Below the pieces are notes generated by a model. The model ran no database searches and was not told where the DNA came from. It saw only the letters and a program-made list of their open reading frames with translations. Both the position numbers and the translations under genes were made by a program. A DNA stretch of 37,003 bases from Candidatus Makaraimicrobium thalassicum (lineage in GTDB: Bacteria; Omnitrophota; Gorgyraeia; Tantalellales; Tantalellaceae): positions 1-37,003 of the forward strand of contig QNCM01000014.1 of the NCBI GenBank assembly GCA_003644505.1, written 5' to 3'. Each line of letters starts with the position of its first letter. Position 1 is the stretch's first letter. Positions 16,963 through 25,414 of this stretch are shown in pieces.

Positions 16963-18074
16963 GCAGGATGTGCCTCGATATCGCAGCGTTGAATCTCATC
17001 CCCGGGCTCGGGCCTCGCAGGGTCATGTCCCTTTTGGGGGAAGTCCGTGATACAGAGGAGATATTTCGTATGCCCGACCTCCGGTTGCTGGAGATCACGG
17101 GGGAACGTTTTGACGGGATCGAGCGGATAAGATCGGTCAGGGAGTCCGCAGAATACGCCGCGGAAATGGCATATGTGGAAAAAGCGGGCATAAAGCTTGT
17201 TTGTTGTAAAGATCAAAGCTATCCGGAACTGTTGAGAAATATTTACGACCCTCCACCGGTCCTTTATTATAAAGGACGTTTGTGCCCCGGTGATGCCAAT
17301 GCTGTGGCTATAGTCGGTGCCAGGAAATGTTCGTTCTACGGACTTCAGATGGCGGAGAGGCTTGCGTCTGGTCTTGCTGAGAGAGGAGTAACCGTTGTGA
17401 GTGGTATGGCCAGAGGCATAGATTCGGCGGCGCACAGGGGTGCGCTGAAGGCCGGGGGACGGACGATAGCTGTCATGGGGAGCGGCTTCCGGCATGTGTA
17501 TCCGTCGGAATCCGGGAAACTGATGCGCGCTATCTGCGAGAGAGGCGCGGTTGTTACGGAATATTCATCCGACACTCTGCCTTTCAGGGGCAATTTTCCC
17601 AGGCGGAACAGGATCATAAGCGGCATGGCCAGGGGGGTTGTGGTCGTGGAGGCTGCCAGAAAGAGTGGAGCTATGATAACAGTGGATATGGCCCTTGAGC
17701 AGGGCAGGGAAGTATTCGCGGTACCCGGCCGCGCTGATTTTTTTACGAGCGGCGGCACCAACCGCCTTATACAGAACGGCGCGAAACTCGTAATGGATGT
17801 GGATGACATACTTGAAGAACTTGATGTGTGTGTGCCTGCTGAACCTGCGGAGAAATGCCCGGAAGACAGCGTGCGCGGCGCTGAGAAGGCATGCGGGATG
17901 GGGGAGGAAGACCACAGGATACTGGAGATACTGGAGACGGAGGCCCCCGCGCATATCGACCGGCTTTCCGAACGCGCCGGAATAGACCGGAAAATGCTGC
18001 CGGAGGTCCTGCTCAGGCTGGAGATCAGGGGACTGGTGAAGGCGTTAGCCGGGAAAAAGTACGGACTTGGATGA
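16959..18074 (+). CDS. dprA: DNA processing protein DprA
   Basis: A 371-residue protein that binds single-stranded DNA during natural transformation and loads RecA. The N-terminus has a helix-hairpin-helix-like segment (LNLIPGLGPRRV). The Rossmann-like DprA core follows, with VAIVGARKCSFYGL, VVSGMARGIDSAAHRGAL, GNFPRRNRIISG and VVVVEAARKSGAMITVDMAL. A winged-helix-like C-terminal domain spans about residues 310-371. The TTG at 16959, overlapping the previous stop, is preferred because GAGAGGAGG lies 4 bases upstream; the ATG at 16968 would be too far. A linker near 290-310 contains three Cys residues. Confidence 0.93.
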   Translation: MSRMCLDIAALNLIPGLGPRRVMSLLGEVRDTEEIFRMPDLRLLEITGERFDGIERIRSVRESAEYAAEMAYVEKAGIKLVCCKDQSYPELLRNIYDPPPVLYYKGRLCPGDANAVAIVGARKCSFYGLQMAERLASGLAERGVTVVSGMARGIDSAAHRGALKAGGRTIAVMGSGFRHVYPSESGKLMRAICERGAVVTEYSSDTLPFRGNFPRRNRIISGMARGVVVVEAARKSGAMITVDMALEQGREVFAVPGRADFFTSGGTNRLIQNGAKLVMDVDDILEELDVCVPAEPAEKCPEDSVRGAEKACGMGEEDHRILEILETEAPAHIDRLSERAGIDRKMLPEVLLRLEIRGLVKALAGKKYGLG

Positions 18075-18095
18075 TAATAAAGAGAAAGAGGATTC

Positions 18096-20165
18096 ATGCC
18101 AGCTAAAAAGAAAAGTTCAAAAGCCGCACCCTCAAAATCAAAATTCCTGGTGATCGTCGAATCACCGGCAAAATCGAAGACCATAAACAAGATAATGGGA
18201 AAAGAGTACAAGGTTGTCGCCAGTATGGGGCATATTATCGATCTGCCCGTATCCTCTATGGGTATCGATTTCGAGAACGATTTCAAGCCCGAATATACCG
18301 TTATAAAAGGCCGCAAGAAATATCTTACCAGCTTGAAAAAAGAAGCCAAAGGCTCGAAGGCTATATATCTTGCGGCCGACCCGGACAGGGAAGGAGAAGC
18401 CATATGCTGGCACCTCAGAAACCAGCTTGAAAAAAGCAAAGCCGGCATATACAGAGTGAGTTTCGATGAGATCACGAAAAAAGCGGTGAGAGCGGCTTTT
18501 CAGCATCCCAGGCAAGTGGATATGAATAAGGTGAACGCCCAGCAGGCCCGAAGGATACTGGACAGGCTGGTGGGATATTCCCTCAGTCCGCTTTTGTGGC
18601 AAAAGATAACGCGGGGATTAAGCGCCGGGAGAGTGCAGTCTGTCGCGGTCAAGCTGATAGTCGAAAGAGAAGAAGATATAAGAAAATTCAAAACCCAGGA
18701 ATACTGGAGCATTGACGCTGTTCTCAGAAAAAAGCGCGGCGAGTCCCCGGTTGAAGAGGAACCGCCTGTGTTCAAGGCTAAACTGATAAAATACAAGGGA
18801 GAGAAGATTCATATCCCGGATCAAAAGAGCGTTGATGAGATCGTCTCCCGGCTGGACGGGGAAAAGTTCATTGTCACCGATATAAGCCGGAAGGGAAAGA
18901 AGAGTTACCCCCGTTCGCCTTATATTACTTCCGTTCTGCAGCAGGATGCGTTCAATAAATTGAATTTTTCCGCCAGCAAGACCATGAGAACAGCCCAGCT
19001 CCTTTACGAAGGTATTGAACTCGGAGAGGAAGGCAGCGTGGGATTGATTACATACATGCGCACCGATTCCGTCCGCATATCGGACGATGCGCGGAAGGAA
19101 GTCCGGCAATATATTCTGGATAAATACGGAGAAAAATACTGTCCCTCGAAGCCCCCGGAATATAAGTCCAGGAAAAGGGCCCAGGAAGCGCATGAGGCAA
19201 TACGCCCGACATTGCCTCTCCGGTCTCCGGAACAGGTGCGTTCTTATCTCGGGCCCGATGAATTTAAACTGTATGATCTGATATGGAAGAGATTTGTCGC
19301 CAGCCAGATGACAAACGCGCTTTTCTCCGTCCTGGCCGTGAGTATCGACGCGGGTGACTACAGATTCAGGGCAGGCGGCGCCCAGCTTATTTTTGACGGT
19401 TTTCTGTGTCTTTACCGGGAAACTGCAGAGCGGGAAGATGGGATGACGGAGATACCGCCTCTCGAGCCCGGCGAAGAGACCGACCTTGAAGATATAATCA
19501 CGGAACAGCATTTCACCAAACCGCCTCCGCGTTATACGGATGCTTCATTGGTTAAGGTTCTGGAGGAGAAAGGGATAGGAAGACCGTCGACTTACGCGCC
19601 CATAATCAGGACCATCATCAACCGTCATTACATTAAACGTATCGGCCGAAGCATACAACCGACCGAGCTGGGGGAACTGGTCAACAGGCTTCTTGTGGAC
19701 AATTTTCCCGATATCGTTGACGATGAGTTCACCGCAAGGATGGAAAATGAGCTGGATGAGATCGAGGAAGGGCAACGGGAATGGGTCTCTATTTTGAGGG
19801 ATTTCTACTCTTCTTTTGAGAAAAAACTCGAAGAAGCCAAAGAACGGATGAGCAGTGTTAAGCGCCAGGTGGTAAAAACAGACCAGGTATGCGAAAAATG
19901 CGGGAGCCCCATGGTTATAAAATGGGGGCGCCGCGGGCGTTTCCTCAGCTGTTCGAGATTCCCGGCGTGTAAGAACGCCCGGTCCATAACGACCGGCGTG
20001 AAGTGTCCGGAACAGGGGTGTGATGGAGAGCTTGTCGAACGCAAGTCGCGGCGGGGTATGTTTTATGGATGCACCAGGTATCCTGAGTGTACGTATACTA
20101 CGAGAAAACTGCCCGCCGAAAGCGAAGACGGCGGAAACGGCGGTAATCAGGTAGAAGAGGAATGA
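18096..20165 (+). CDS. topA: DNA topoisomerase I
   Basis: A 689-residue type IA topoisomerase that relaxes negative supercoils. The Toprim domain has FLVIVESPAKSKTI, MGHIIDLP and the acidic DPDREGEAICWHL. The catalytic tyrosine is Tyr320 in LITYMRTDS, close to Tyr319 in E. coli. Helix-lining residues TRGLSAGRVQSVAVKLIVERE are conserved. Two C-terminal zinc-ribbon modules carry four Cys each (from about residue 596: CEKCGSPM, CSRFPAC, then CPEQGC, CTRYPEC). A lysine-rich N-terminal leader (about 15 residues) precedes the Toprim domain. Its start follows dprA by 21 bases with GAAAGAGG upstream, and xerC follows. Confidence 0.96.
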   Translation: MPAKKKSSKAAPSKSKFLVIVESPAKSKTINKIMGKEYKVVASMGHIIDLPVSSMGIDFENDFKPEYTVIKGRKKYLTSLKKEAKGSKAIYLAADPDREGEAICWHLRNQLEKSKAGIYRVSFDEITKKAVRAAFQHPRQVDMNKVNAQQARRILDRLVGYSLSPLLWQKITRGLSAGRVQSVAVKLIVEREEDIRKFKTQEYWSIDAVLRKKRGESPVEEEPPVFKAKLIKYKGEKIHIPDQKSVDEIVSRLDGEKFIVTDISRKGKKSYPRSPYITSVLQQDAFNKLNFSASKTMRTAQLLYEGIELGEEGSVGLITYMRTDSVRISDDARKEVRQYILDKYGEKYCPSKPPEYKSRKRAQEAHEAIRPTLPLRSPEQVRSYLGPDEFKLYDLIWKRFVASQMTNALFSVLAVSIDAGDYRFRAGGAQLIFDGFLCLYRETAEREDGMTEIPPLEPGEETDLEDIITEQHFTKPPPRYTDASLVKVLEEKGIGRPSTYAPIIRTIINRHYIKRIGRSIQPTELGELVNRLLVDNFPDIVDDEFTARMENELDEIEEGQREWVSILRDFYSSFEKKLEEAKERMSSVKRQVVKTDQVCEKCGSPMVIKWGRRGRFLSCSRFPACKNARSITTGVKCPEQGCDGELVERKSRRGMFYGCTRYPECTYTTRKLPAESEDGGNGGNQVEEE

Positions 20166-20189
20166 CGGATAGCTCACCCGGAAGGGGCA

Positions 20190-21062
20190 ATGAACCGGTT
20201 TATAGAGAAATTTTCAGGTTATCTGGATGTCGAGAAGAACTATTCGGAACACACCCTGCGCGCTTACAGGTCTGACCTCCGTGAACTGGCGGATTTTCTG
20301 AAGGATAAGGATCCCGGAGATGTCACCCATCTTGACCTCAGGCGTTTTCTGGCGGAACTCAGGCGGAGGGATTGCGCCAGACGCACGGTCGTGAGAAAGC
20401 TGGGCGCGGTACGGTCTTTTTTTCGTTTTCTCTCCAAAGAGAAATACATAAAAACCAACCCGGCGGATAGTATGTTTACCCCTAAACTGGACAAACGGCT
20501 GCCGGAGTTCCTCGATATAAAAAAGACGCTGAGGCTGATCACGGCTCCCCCCCTTGACAGCCTTATGGGGCTCCGGGACAGGGCGCTCCTGGAAGTGCTG
20601 TATTCCACGGGGATACGGGTCAGTGAGCTGGTCGGCCTGGACCGGAGGAATACCGACCTCATCGCCGGGGTGATAAAGGTCAGAGGAAAAGGGAAGAAAG
20701 AGAGAATAGCTCTGCTGGGCAGAGGGGCGCAGCGCGCGGTTCGAAACTACCTGCAGGAGCGACGGGACGATGCCACCGGTGTATCCGAGGCACTTTTTCT
20801 TAACCGGCGCGGAACACGGCTCTCCGACAGGAGTGTCAGGAGGATCATAGATAAATACGTTCGACAGTGCAGCATAGAGCAGAAGGTGTCCCCTCATTCG
20901 ATCCGGCATTCTTTCGCGACGCATCTGCTCAATAACGGGGCTGATCTCAGGAGTGTGCAGGAACTGCTGGGGCATAAGAATCTGTCGACGACACAGATCT
21001 ATACGCATCTTGGCTCGCAGAGGATCAGGGAGATGTACTCTAAAGCGCACCCTCGGGCGTAA
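20190..21062 (+). CDS. xerC: Tyrosine recombinase, XerC/XerD type
   Basis: A 290-residue site-specific recombinase that resolves chromosome dimers at dif. The N-terminal SAM-like domain (about 1-95) is followed by the catalytic domain with Arg143 (STGIRVSEL), Lys167 (RGKGKKER), His236-Arg239 (HSIRH), His262 (LLGHKN) and the nucleophile Tyr271 (TQIYTHL). The ending EMYSKAHPRA resembles XerC more than XerD, though single-Xer systems cannot be excluded. It lies after topA with a strong Shine-Dalgarno sequence (GGAAGGGG). Size and context (housekeeping genes) argue against a phage integrase. Confidence 0.9.
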   Translation: MNRFIEKFSGYLDVEKNYSEHTLRAYRSDLRELADFLKDKDPGDVTHLDLRRFLAELRRRDCARRTVVRKLGAVRSFFRFLSKEKYIKTNPADSMFTPKLDKRLPEFLDIKKTLRLITAPPLDSLMGLRDRALLEVLYSTGIRVSELVGLDRRNTDLIAGVIKVRGKGKKERIALLGRGAQRAVRNYLQERRDDATGVSEALFLNRRGTRLSDRSVRRIIDKYVRQCSIEQKVSPHSIRHSFATHLLNNGADLRSVQELLGHKNLSTTQIYTHLGSQRIREMYSKAHPRA

Positions 21063-21130
21063 TTCGGCGCTTTCCATGAATAAAAGATCATCAGGTTTTA
21101 CGCAATACGTATCACGCAATACAGATTAAC

Positions 21131-22408
21131 ATGCGGTTATTATACGATCTGTTTTTTTTGATTTTTGGCCTTTTGTACATCCCCTGTCTTTTAATGAGAG
21201 GCAGGCTACACCGGGATTTTGTGCAGAAATTCGGGTTTCTACCGGCGGATGTAACCGGTTTAGAGCGGCCGGTATGGATACATGCTGTAAGCGTGGGGGA
21301 AGCCGCATTAGCCGCGAAACTGTCCGCGCGGATCAAGGGCCGGTTCCCTGATATCCCCGTTGTTGTTTCCACCACCACACAGACGGGGAATGATATGATC
21401 CGTAAATCAGGGAAAGGTGTTATCGACGGTGTTTTTTATTATCCGCTGGACATGAGGGCCGTGGTTTCCCGTGCCGTGCGCTTATTAAAACCGCGCCTGT
21501 ACGTGATGATAGAAACGGAATTGTGGCCGAATCTTCTGGAAGAGCTCTGTTCAAAGCATATTCCGGTCGTTCTTGCCAACGGAAGGATATCCGACGCATC
21601 CTTTGCCAAATATAAAAAAATAAGGTTCGTCACTAAACGTATTCTCCGGGGTATCGATCGTTTCTGCATGCAGTCAGAAAAGGATGCGGAAAGGATACGG
21701 CAGTTAGGAGCTGCGGGCGGGAGTATATCTATTACGGGAAACATTAAATTTGACGAAAAGACCGCCCTTGCCGCTCCCGCGGGCTTTGATAAGGAACATC
21801 TGGGGTTCCGTGAGGGTGACGAGATCATTGTCGCGGGAAGCACCCATTTTCCGGAGGAAGCGGCACTAGTCGATATTTACGGGGAATTGAGAAAAGGACA
21901 GAGTAACCTGAAGCTTGTCCTGGCGCCGCGGCATGTGCAGAGAACAGACGCCATAAAAATGTACTTCGAAAAAGCCGGCTTGGGATACCGCTGTTTTTCC
22001 GACGTTCTTAAGCGGGACAGCGCGGACCAGGGCAGGTATGATGTCCTTCTGGTGGATACCATAGGGCATCTTAAGGATATCTACAGTGTCGCGACCGTGA
22101 TTTTCATAGGCGGAAGCCTTGCCGCCAAAGGCGGACAGAATCCTATAGAAGCGGCACGATGGGGAAAAGCCGTTGTTTTCGGCCCCCATATGTTCCATTT
22201 CCGGGAAGTGGCTGACATATTTCTGGAAAGTAAAGCGGCAGTATGTGTAAAGGACGTCCCCCGGCTTAAGAATGAGTTGAGAAGGTTTTTGGAGGATCCT
22301 GAGGCGAGAAAGCAGATAGCTGGAAATGCCAGGAAGGTCATAGAGGAGAACTCCGGCGCGGCCGGCAGGACGATGGAGAAGATAGAGAGCATTTTGAGCG
22401 GCAAATGA
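21131..22408 (+). CDS. waaA: Kdo transferase
   Basis: A 425-residue GT30 glycosyltransferase that adds Kdo from CMP-Kdo to lipid A precursor. It starts with a membrane anchor (DLFFLIFGLLYIPCLLM) encoded with a T8 tract, then shows VWIHAVSVGEA with the catalytic Glu, STTTQTGNDM, ETELWPNLL, ANGRISDAS, and GGSLAAKGGQNPIEAA near the CMP site. Length is normal. Upstream, ACGCAATAC occurs twice 14 bases apart (21100-21108, 21114-21122); no Shine-Dalgarno sequence is evident. The stop overlaps lpxK (ATGA). CMP-Kdo would be supplied by kdsA and kdsB at the window's end. Confidence 0.95.
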   Translation: MRLLYDLFFLIFGLLYIPCLLMRGRLHRDFVQKFGFLPADVTGLERPVWIHAVSVGEAALAAKLSARIKGRFPDIPVVVSTTTQTGNDMIRKSGKGVIDGVFYYPLDMRAVVSRAVRLLKPRLYVMIETELWPNLLEELCSKHIPVVLANGRISDASFAKYKKIRFVTKRILRGIDRFCMQSEKDAERIRQLGAAGGSISITGNIKFDEKTALAAPAGFDKEHLGFREGDEIIVAGSTHFPEEAALVDIYGELRKGQSNLKLVLAPRHVQRTDAIKMYFEKAGLGYRCFSDVLKRDSADQGRYDVLLVDTIGHLKDIYSVATVIFIGGSLAAKGGQNPIEAARWGKAVVFGPHMFHFREVADIFLESKAAVCVKDVPRLKNELRRFLEDPEARKQIAGNARKVIEENSGAAGRTMEKIESILSGK

Positions 22409-23463
22409 CGAAATATAAATCCTTTAAAGCATATATATTTTCATTGATGAAGGATGAACGCGGCGGGTTCGCGGACATTACCGTAAAAGGTTTACTGCGG
22501 TTTTTGTCCTGGATATACGCGGCAGCGATAAAACTTATAGATTGGACCTACCGCTCGGGTATCAGACGGGAATATAGAATGGACGTACCTGTTGTCAGTG
22601 TAGGCAATATAACCCTGGGAGGAACAGGGAAAACACCGTTTACCATATTCCTGGCGGACTATTTTTCGGCTGCCGAAAAAAGATCCGCAGTGCTTATCAG
22701 AGGCTATGGCAGGGATGAGAGCAGGATGATGAAGGACGAGCTGCCGGAAGAGTCCATTTTTGTCGGACAGGACAGGGTAAGGAACGCCCGCCGGGCTGCC
22801 CGCAGTGGATGGGATGTCCTTATCCTCGACGACGGGTTCCAGCACAGAAGGATCGGCAGGGACCTAAATATTTTGATGCTGGACAGTGTTTCTCCGTTCG
22901 GCAACGGTTTCCTGTTCCCGAGGGGAATACTAAGAGAACCGGTTTCATCCCTGAAAAGAGCGGACATTTTCGTGCTGACAAAAACCGACAGGATTGACAC
23001 GGAGCGAAGGAAGGATATTGTCCGGGAATTGGAGAAGGCCGCTCCCGGCACGCCTGTTGTGCTGACCCGGCACAGGCCGTCTTTTCTGACCGATGTCACG
23101 GGTGCCGCATATCCGGCGGACAGCATTTCAGGGAAGAGGGTATGTCTTGTCAGCGGTATAATGGATCCGGGATATTTTGCCTTTTTGACGGAGGAAAAGG
23201 GCGCGATAATCGTGTCACGGCGCGACTATCCCGATCATTACCGCTACAGGCAGACGGATATTGACAGTATCCGCGCTGAATGCGCTGATAAGGGGATCGA
23301 GCGGATTGTCGTGACAAAGAAAGACCATGTCAAGATCAAAGAGCTGGACACCTCCGGCATAGAGGACAAATTGTTTGTCCTGAATGTGGTGATCGATATC
23401 GTTGAGGGAAAGGAGCGTTTCATTGCTGGACTTAGTAGCGTCAATTCTGGTCAGGGCGCTTAA
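22405..23463 (+). CDS. lpxK: Tetraacyldisaccharide 4'-kinase
   Basis: A 352-residue inner-membrane kinase that phosphorylates the 4' position of lipid A disaccharide, the sixth step of lipid A synthesis. It has VPVVSVGNITLGGTGKTP with the P-loop at 72-77, VLIRGYGRDE, LDDGFQHRRIGRDL, and the later TKKDHVKI. An N-terminal hydrophobic stretch (about 28-45) fits membrane association. Four-base overlap with waaA upstream and a 41-base overlap with the downstream fusion gene indicate translational coupling of the lipid A steps. Confidence 0.95.
   Translation: MTKYKSFKAYIFSLMKDERGGFADITVKGLLRFLSWIYAAAIKLIDWTYRSGIRREYRMDVPVVSVGNITLGGTGKTPFTIFLADYFSAAEKRSAVLIRGYGRDESRMMKDELPEESIFVGQDRVRNARRAARSGWDVLILDDGFQHRRIGRDLNILMLDSVSPFGNGFLFPRGILREPVSSLKRADIFVLTKTDRIDTERRKDIVRELEKAAPGTPVVLTRHRPSFLTDVTGAAYPADSISGKRVCLVSGIMDPGYFAFLTEEKGAIIVSRRDYPDHYRYRQTDIDSIRAECADKGIERIVVTKKDHVKIKELDTSGIEDKLFVLNVVIDIVEGKERFIAGLSSVNSGQGA
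23409..23415 (+). promoter_or_regulatory. Shine-Dalgarno site fixing a TTG start inside lpxK
   Basis: AAAGGAG ends 7 bases before TTG at 23423. This is the best-supported start for the acyltransferase fusion gene. The earlier TTG at 23402 has no such site, and no ATG is well placed. Confidence 0.65.
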
Positions 23464-25408
23464 CGCGTTTTTTCACATAATGCCCGTACACTTTAACCTG
23501 TGGCTCGGAAGGCGTCTTGGAACGGTGTTGTGTCTTCTGAGCGGTAAGAGAACTATGGTTGTGTATGCCAATTTAAAAGCTGCGTTTACTTCACCGGCGG
23601 CTTTGCGGCTTCCTTCCAGTGCCCGCGGAGAAAAAACGCTGAAAGAGCTCAAACGCATCACGAAAGATGTGTACGGGAATCTGGCCCAGACCTTTGCCGA
23701 GGTCCTGTCCATGACAAAGATGGACAAACGATACATTAAAAAATTTGTAGACATCCGGGGTCTGGAGCGTGTAGAGAAGGCATCGAAGAATCCGAAAGGG
23801 ATGATCCTGCTTTCCGCCCATTTTGGGAACTGGGAACTTGCTATACTGACCAGTTCCATGAAAGGATTCCCATTGTATCTTCTCGCAAGGGAACAGAAGA
23901 TGAAACGCCTTAACGAGCTTTTAAATATATTACGGGAATCGAAGGGCAACAGTGTTATCCGTAAAGGTGCGGACGTGAAAAACATATTCCGGGTCCTGAG
24001 GAAAGGCAAAAGCGTGGGGATACTTGCGGATCAAAATGCCGGGGCAGGGGGAGAGCTTATCGATTTCATGGGACGCCTGGCATCGACGGCTACCGGGCCT
24101 TACCGTTTTGCCCAGAAAAGCGGCGCCTGGATCCTCCCGGCGTTTATACACAGGGTAAAGGGGCCTTACCATGAACTTGTAGTGGAGCCTCCGATGGCCA
24201 TTAAAAAGGGGGAGGACATAATACCGTATATGCAGGAGTATAACCGCCTTCTCGAAAAACACATCAGGGCCCATCCGGATCAGTGGCTGTGGATGCATAA
24301 GAGGTGGAAAATGACGCCTGTCAAAAAGATCATGGTCCTCGATGACGGGAAGAAGGGTCATTTGAAGCAATCCCTCGCAGTGATAGAACAGCTGAAACTT
24401 TACCGCGAAAAAGAGGGATATTCCCCGGCCCATACGGAGGTGGATATCGTAAGGATCCGTTTCAACAGCACAGCGGCCAAGGCCCTGTTCAACGCCGTCA
24501 GCCCCTTTTTCGCGCCTCGCTGTCAGGGATGTCTCAGATGTTTAAGGATGGCCCTGGTCCGCGAAAGTTATGAAGATGCCGCCGGCCGGTACGCGGATGT
24601 TATCATAAGCTGCGGGTCGACCTTAGCCGGCGTCAATAAGATACTGAAAATGGAAAACCACGCGCGGAATCTGACAGTGCTGGATCCGGGCCTTTTTAAC
24701 CGCGGGAAATTCGATCTTATAGTGGTCCCCAGGCACGATTTTTCAAAAAGGCATTTGAAAGGAGATAAAGTTATCGTAACGGATCTGGCGCCGAATCTCA
24801 TCCGGGCCGGGGACCCCCGGACCGCGGGCGGCAGGGCGCGGGGCACAGACCGCAGGATCTGTATGGGAGTGTTATTCGGCGGTAATAATTCTTGTTTTAC
24901 GTTCGGGGATGATCTCACGCGGTCCGTCGCGGAAGGGATAAAGGCGGCGTGTGAGAGAATAGACGGTTGCTTTTACGCGACTACCTCGCGCCGGACCCCG
25001 GCTGACGCGGAAAAAATATTGAAAGAAGAATTCAGGCGAGACCCGAGATGTATGGAATTTATTTCCGGGAGAGAAGACAGGAGCGAGTCCACTGTGGAAA
25101 AGATCCTCGCGGCGAGTGACGTAGTGCTTGTTTCGGGGGAAAGCGTTTCGATGGTTTCAGAGGCTGTTTCTTCCGGTAAACCGGTCCTGGTTTTCATGCC
25201 GGACAAAAGAACAGGCCGGCACCGAGATACCAAATATGAGCGGTTTGTGGAGGGCCTCCGGCAGCGCGGATATGTCAGACGGGTAAGCCCCGGAGAGATC
25301 CCTGAAGAAGCGGTACGTGTTACCGGAAATACACCGGAGACAACAGCGAAATTCAGTTTACCGGACGATAATAGACGGATATACGAAAAGATGCACAGGT
25401 TATTCTAG
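23423..25408 (+). CDS. LpxL-like lipid A acyltransferase fused to an ELM1-like domain
   Basis: With the TTG start the product has 661 residues. Residues 1 to about 297 resemble LpxL/HtrB acyltransferases, which add secondary acyl chains to Kdo-lipid A. It has an N-terminal hydrophobic helix, the HX4E catalytic motif at His133-Glu138 (SAHFGNWE), ADQNAGAGG, FMGRLASTATGP and HPDQWLWMHKRW. Residues about 300-661 resemble the ELM1 (mitochondrial-fission, Mito_fiss_Elm1) family, with LDDGKKGHLKQS, FGGNNSCFTF, TTSRRTP and SGESVSMVSEAVSSGKP. ELM1-like proteins have a glycosyltransferase GT-B-like architecture, so a sugar-nucleotide role is a plausible inference. Cys367, Cys370 and Cys373 form CX2CX2C. 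I know of no characterised protein with this fusion. Confidence 0.82.
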   Translation: MLDLVASILVRALNAFFHIMPVHFNLWLGRRLGTVLCLLSGKRTMVVYANLKAAFTSPAALRLPSSARGEKTLKELKRITKDVYGNLAQTFAEVLSMTKMDKRYIKKFVDIRGLERVEKASKNPKGMILLSAHFGNWELAILTSSMKGFPLYLLAREQKMKRLNELLNILRESKGNSVIRKGADVKNIFRVLRKGKSVGILADQNAGAGGELIDFMGRLASTATGPYRFAQKSGAWILPAFIHRVKGPYHELVVEPPMAIKKGEDIIPYMQEYNRLLEKHIRAHPDQWLWMHKRWKMTPVKKIMVLDDGKKGHLKQSLAVIEQLKLYREKEGYSPAHTEVDIVRIRFNSTAAKALFNAVSPFFAPRCQGCLRCLRMALVRESYEDAAGRYADVIISCGSTLAGVNKILKMENHARNLTVLDPGLFNRGKFDLIVVPRHDFSKRHLKGDKVIVTDLAPNLIRAGDPRTAGGRARGTDRRICMGVLFGGNNSCFTFGDDLTRSVAEGIKAACERIDGCFYATTSRRTPADAEKILKEEFRRDPRCMEFISGREDRSESTVEKILAASDVVLVSGESVSMVSEAVSSGKPVLVFMPDKRTGRHRDTKYERFVEGLRQRGYVRRVSPGEIPEEAVRVTGNTPETTAKFSLPDDNRRIYEKMHRLF

Positions 25409-25414
25409 AAAAAC

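Noticed and set aside
20190-21062. Phage or integrative-element integrase
   Set aside because: The size, HPRA ending and position after topA fit a chromosomal Xer recombinase, and no attachment site or phage gene is near.
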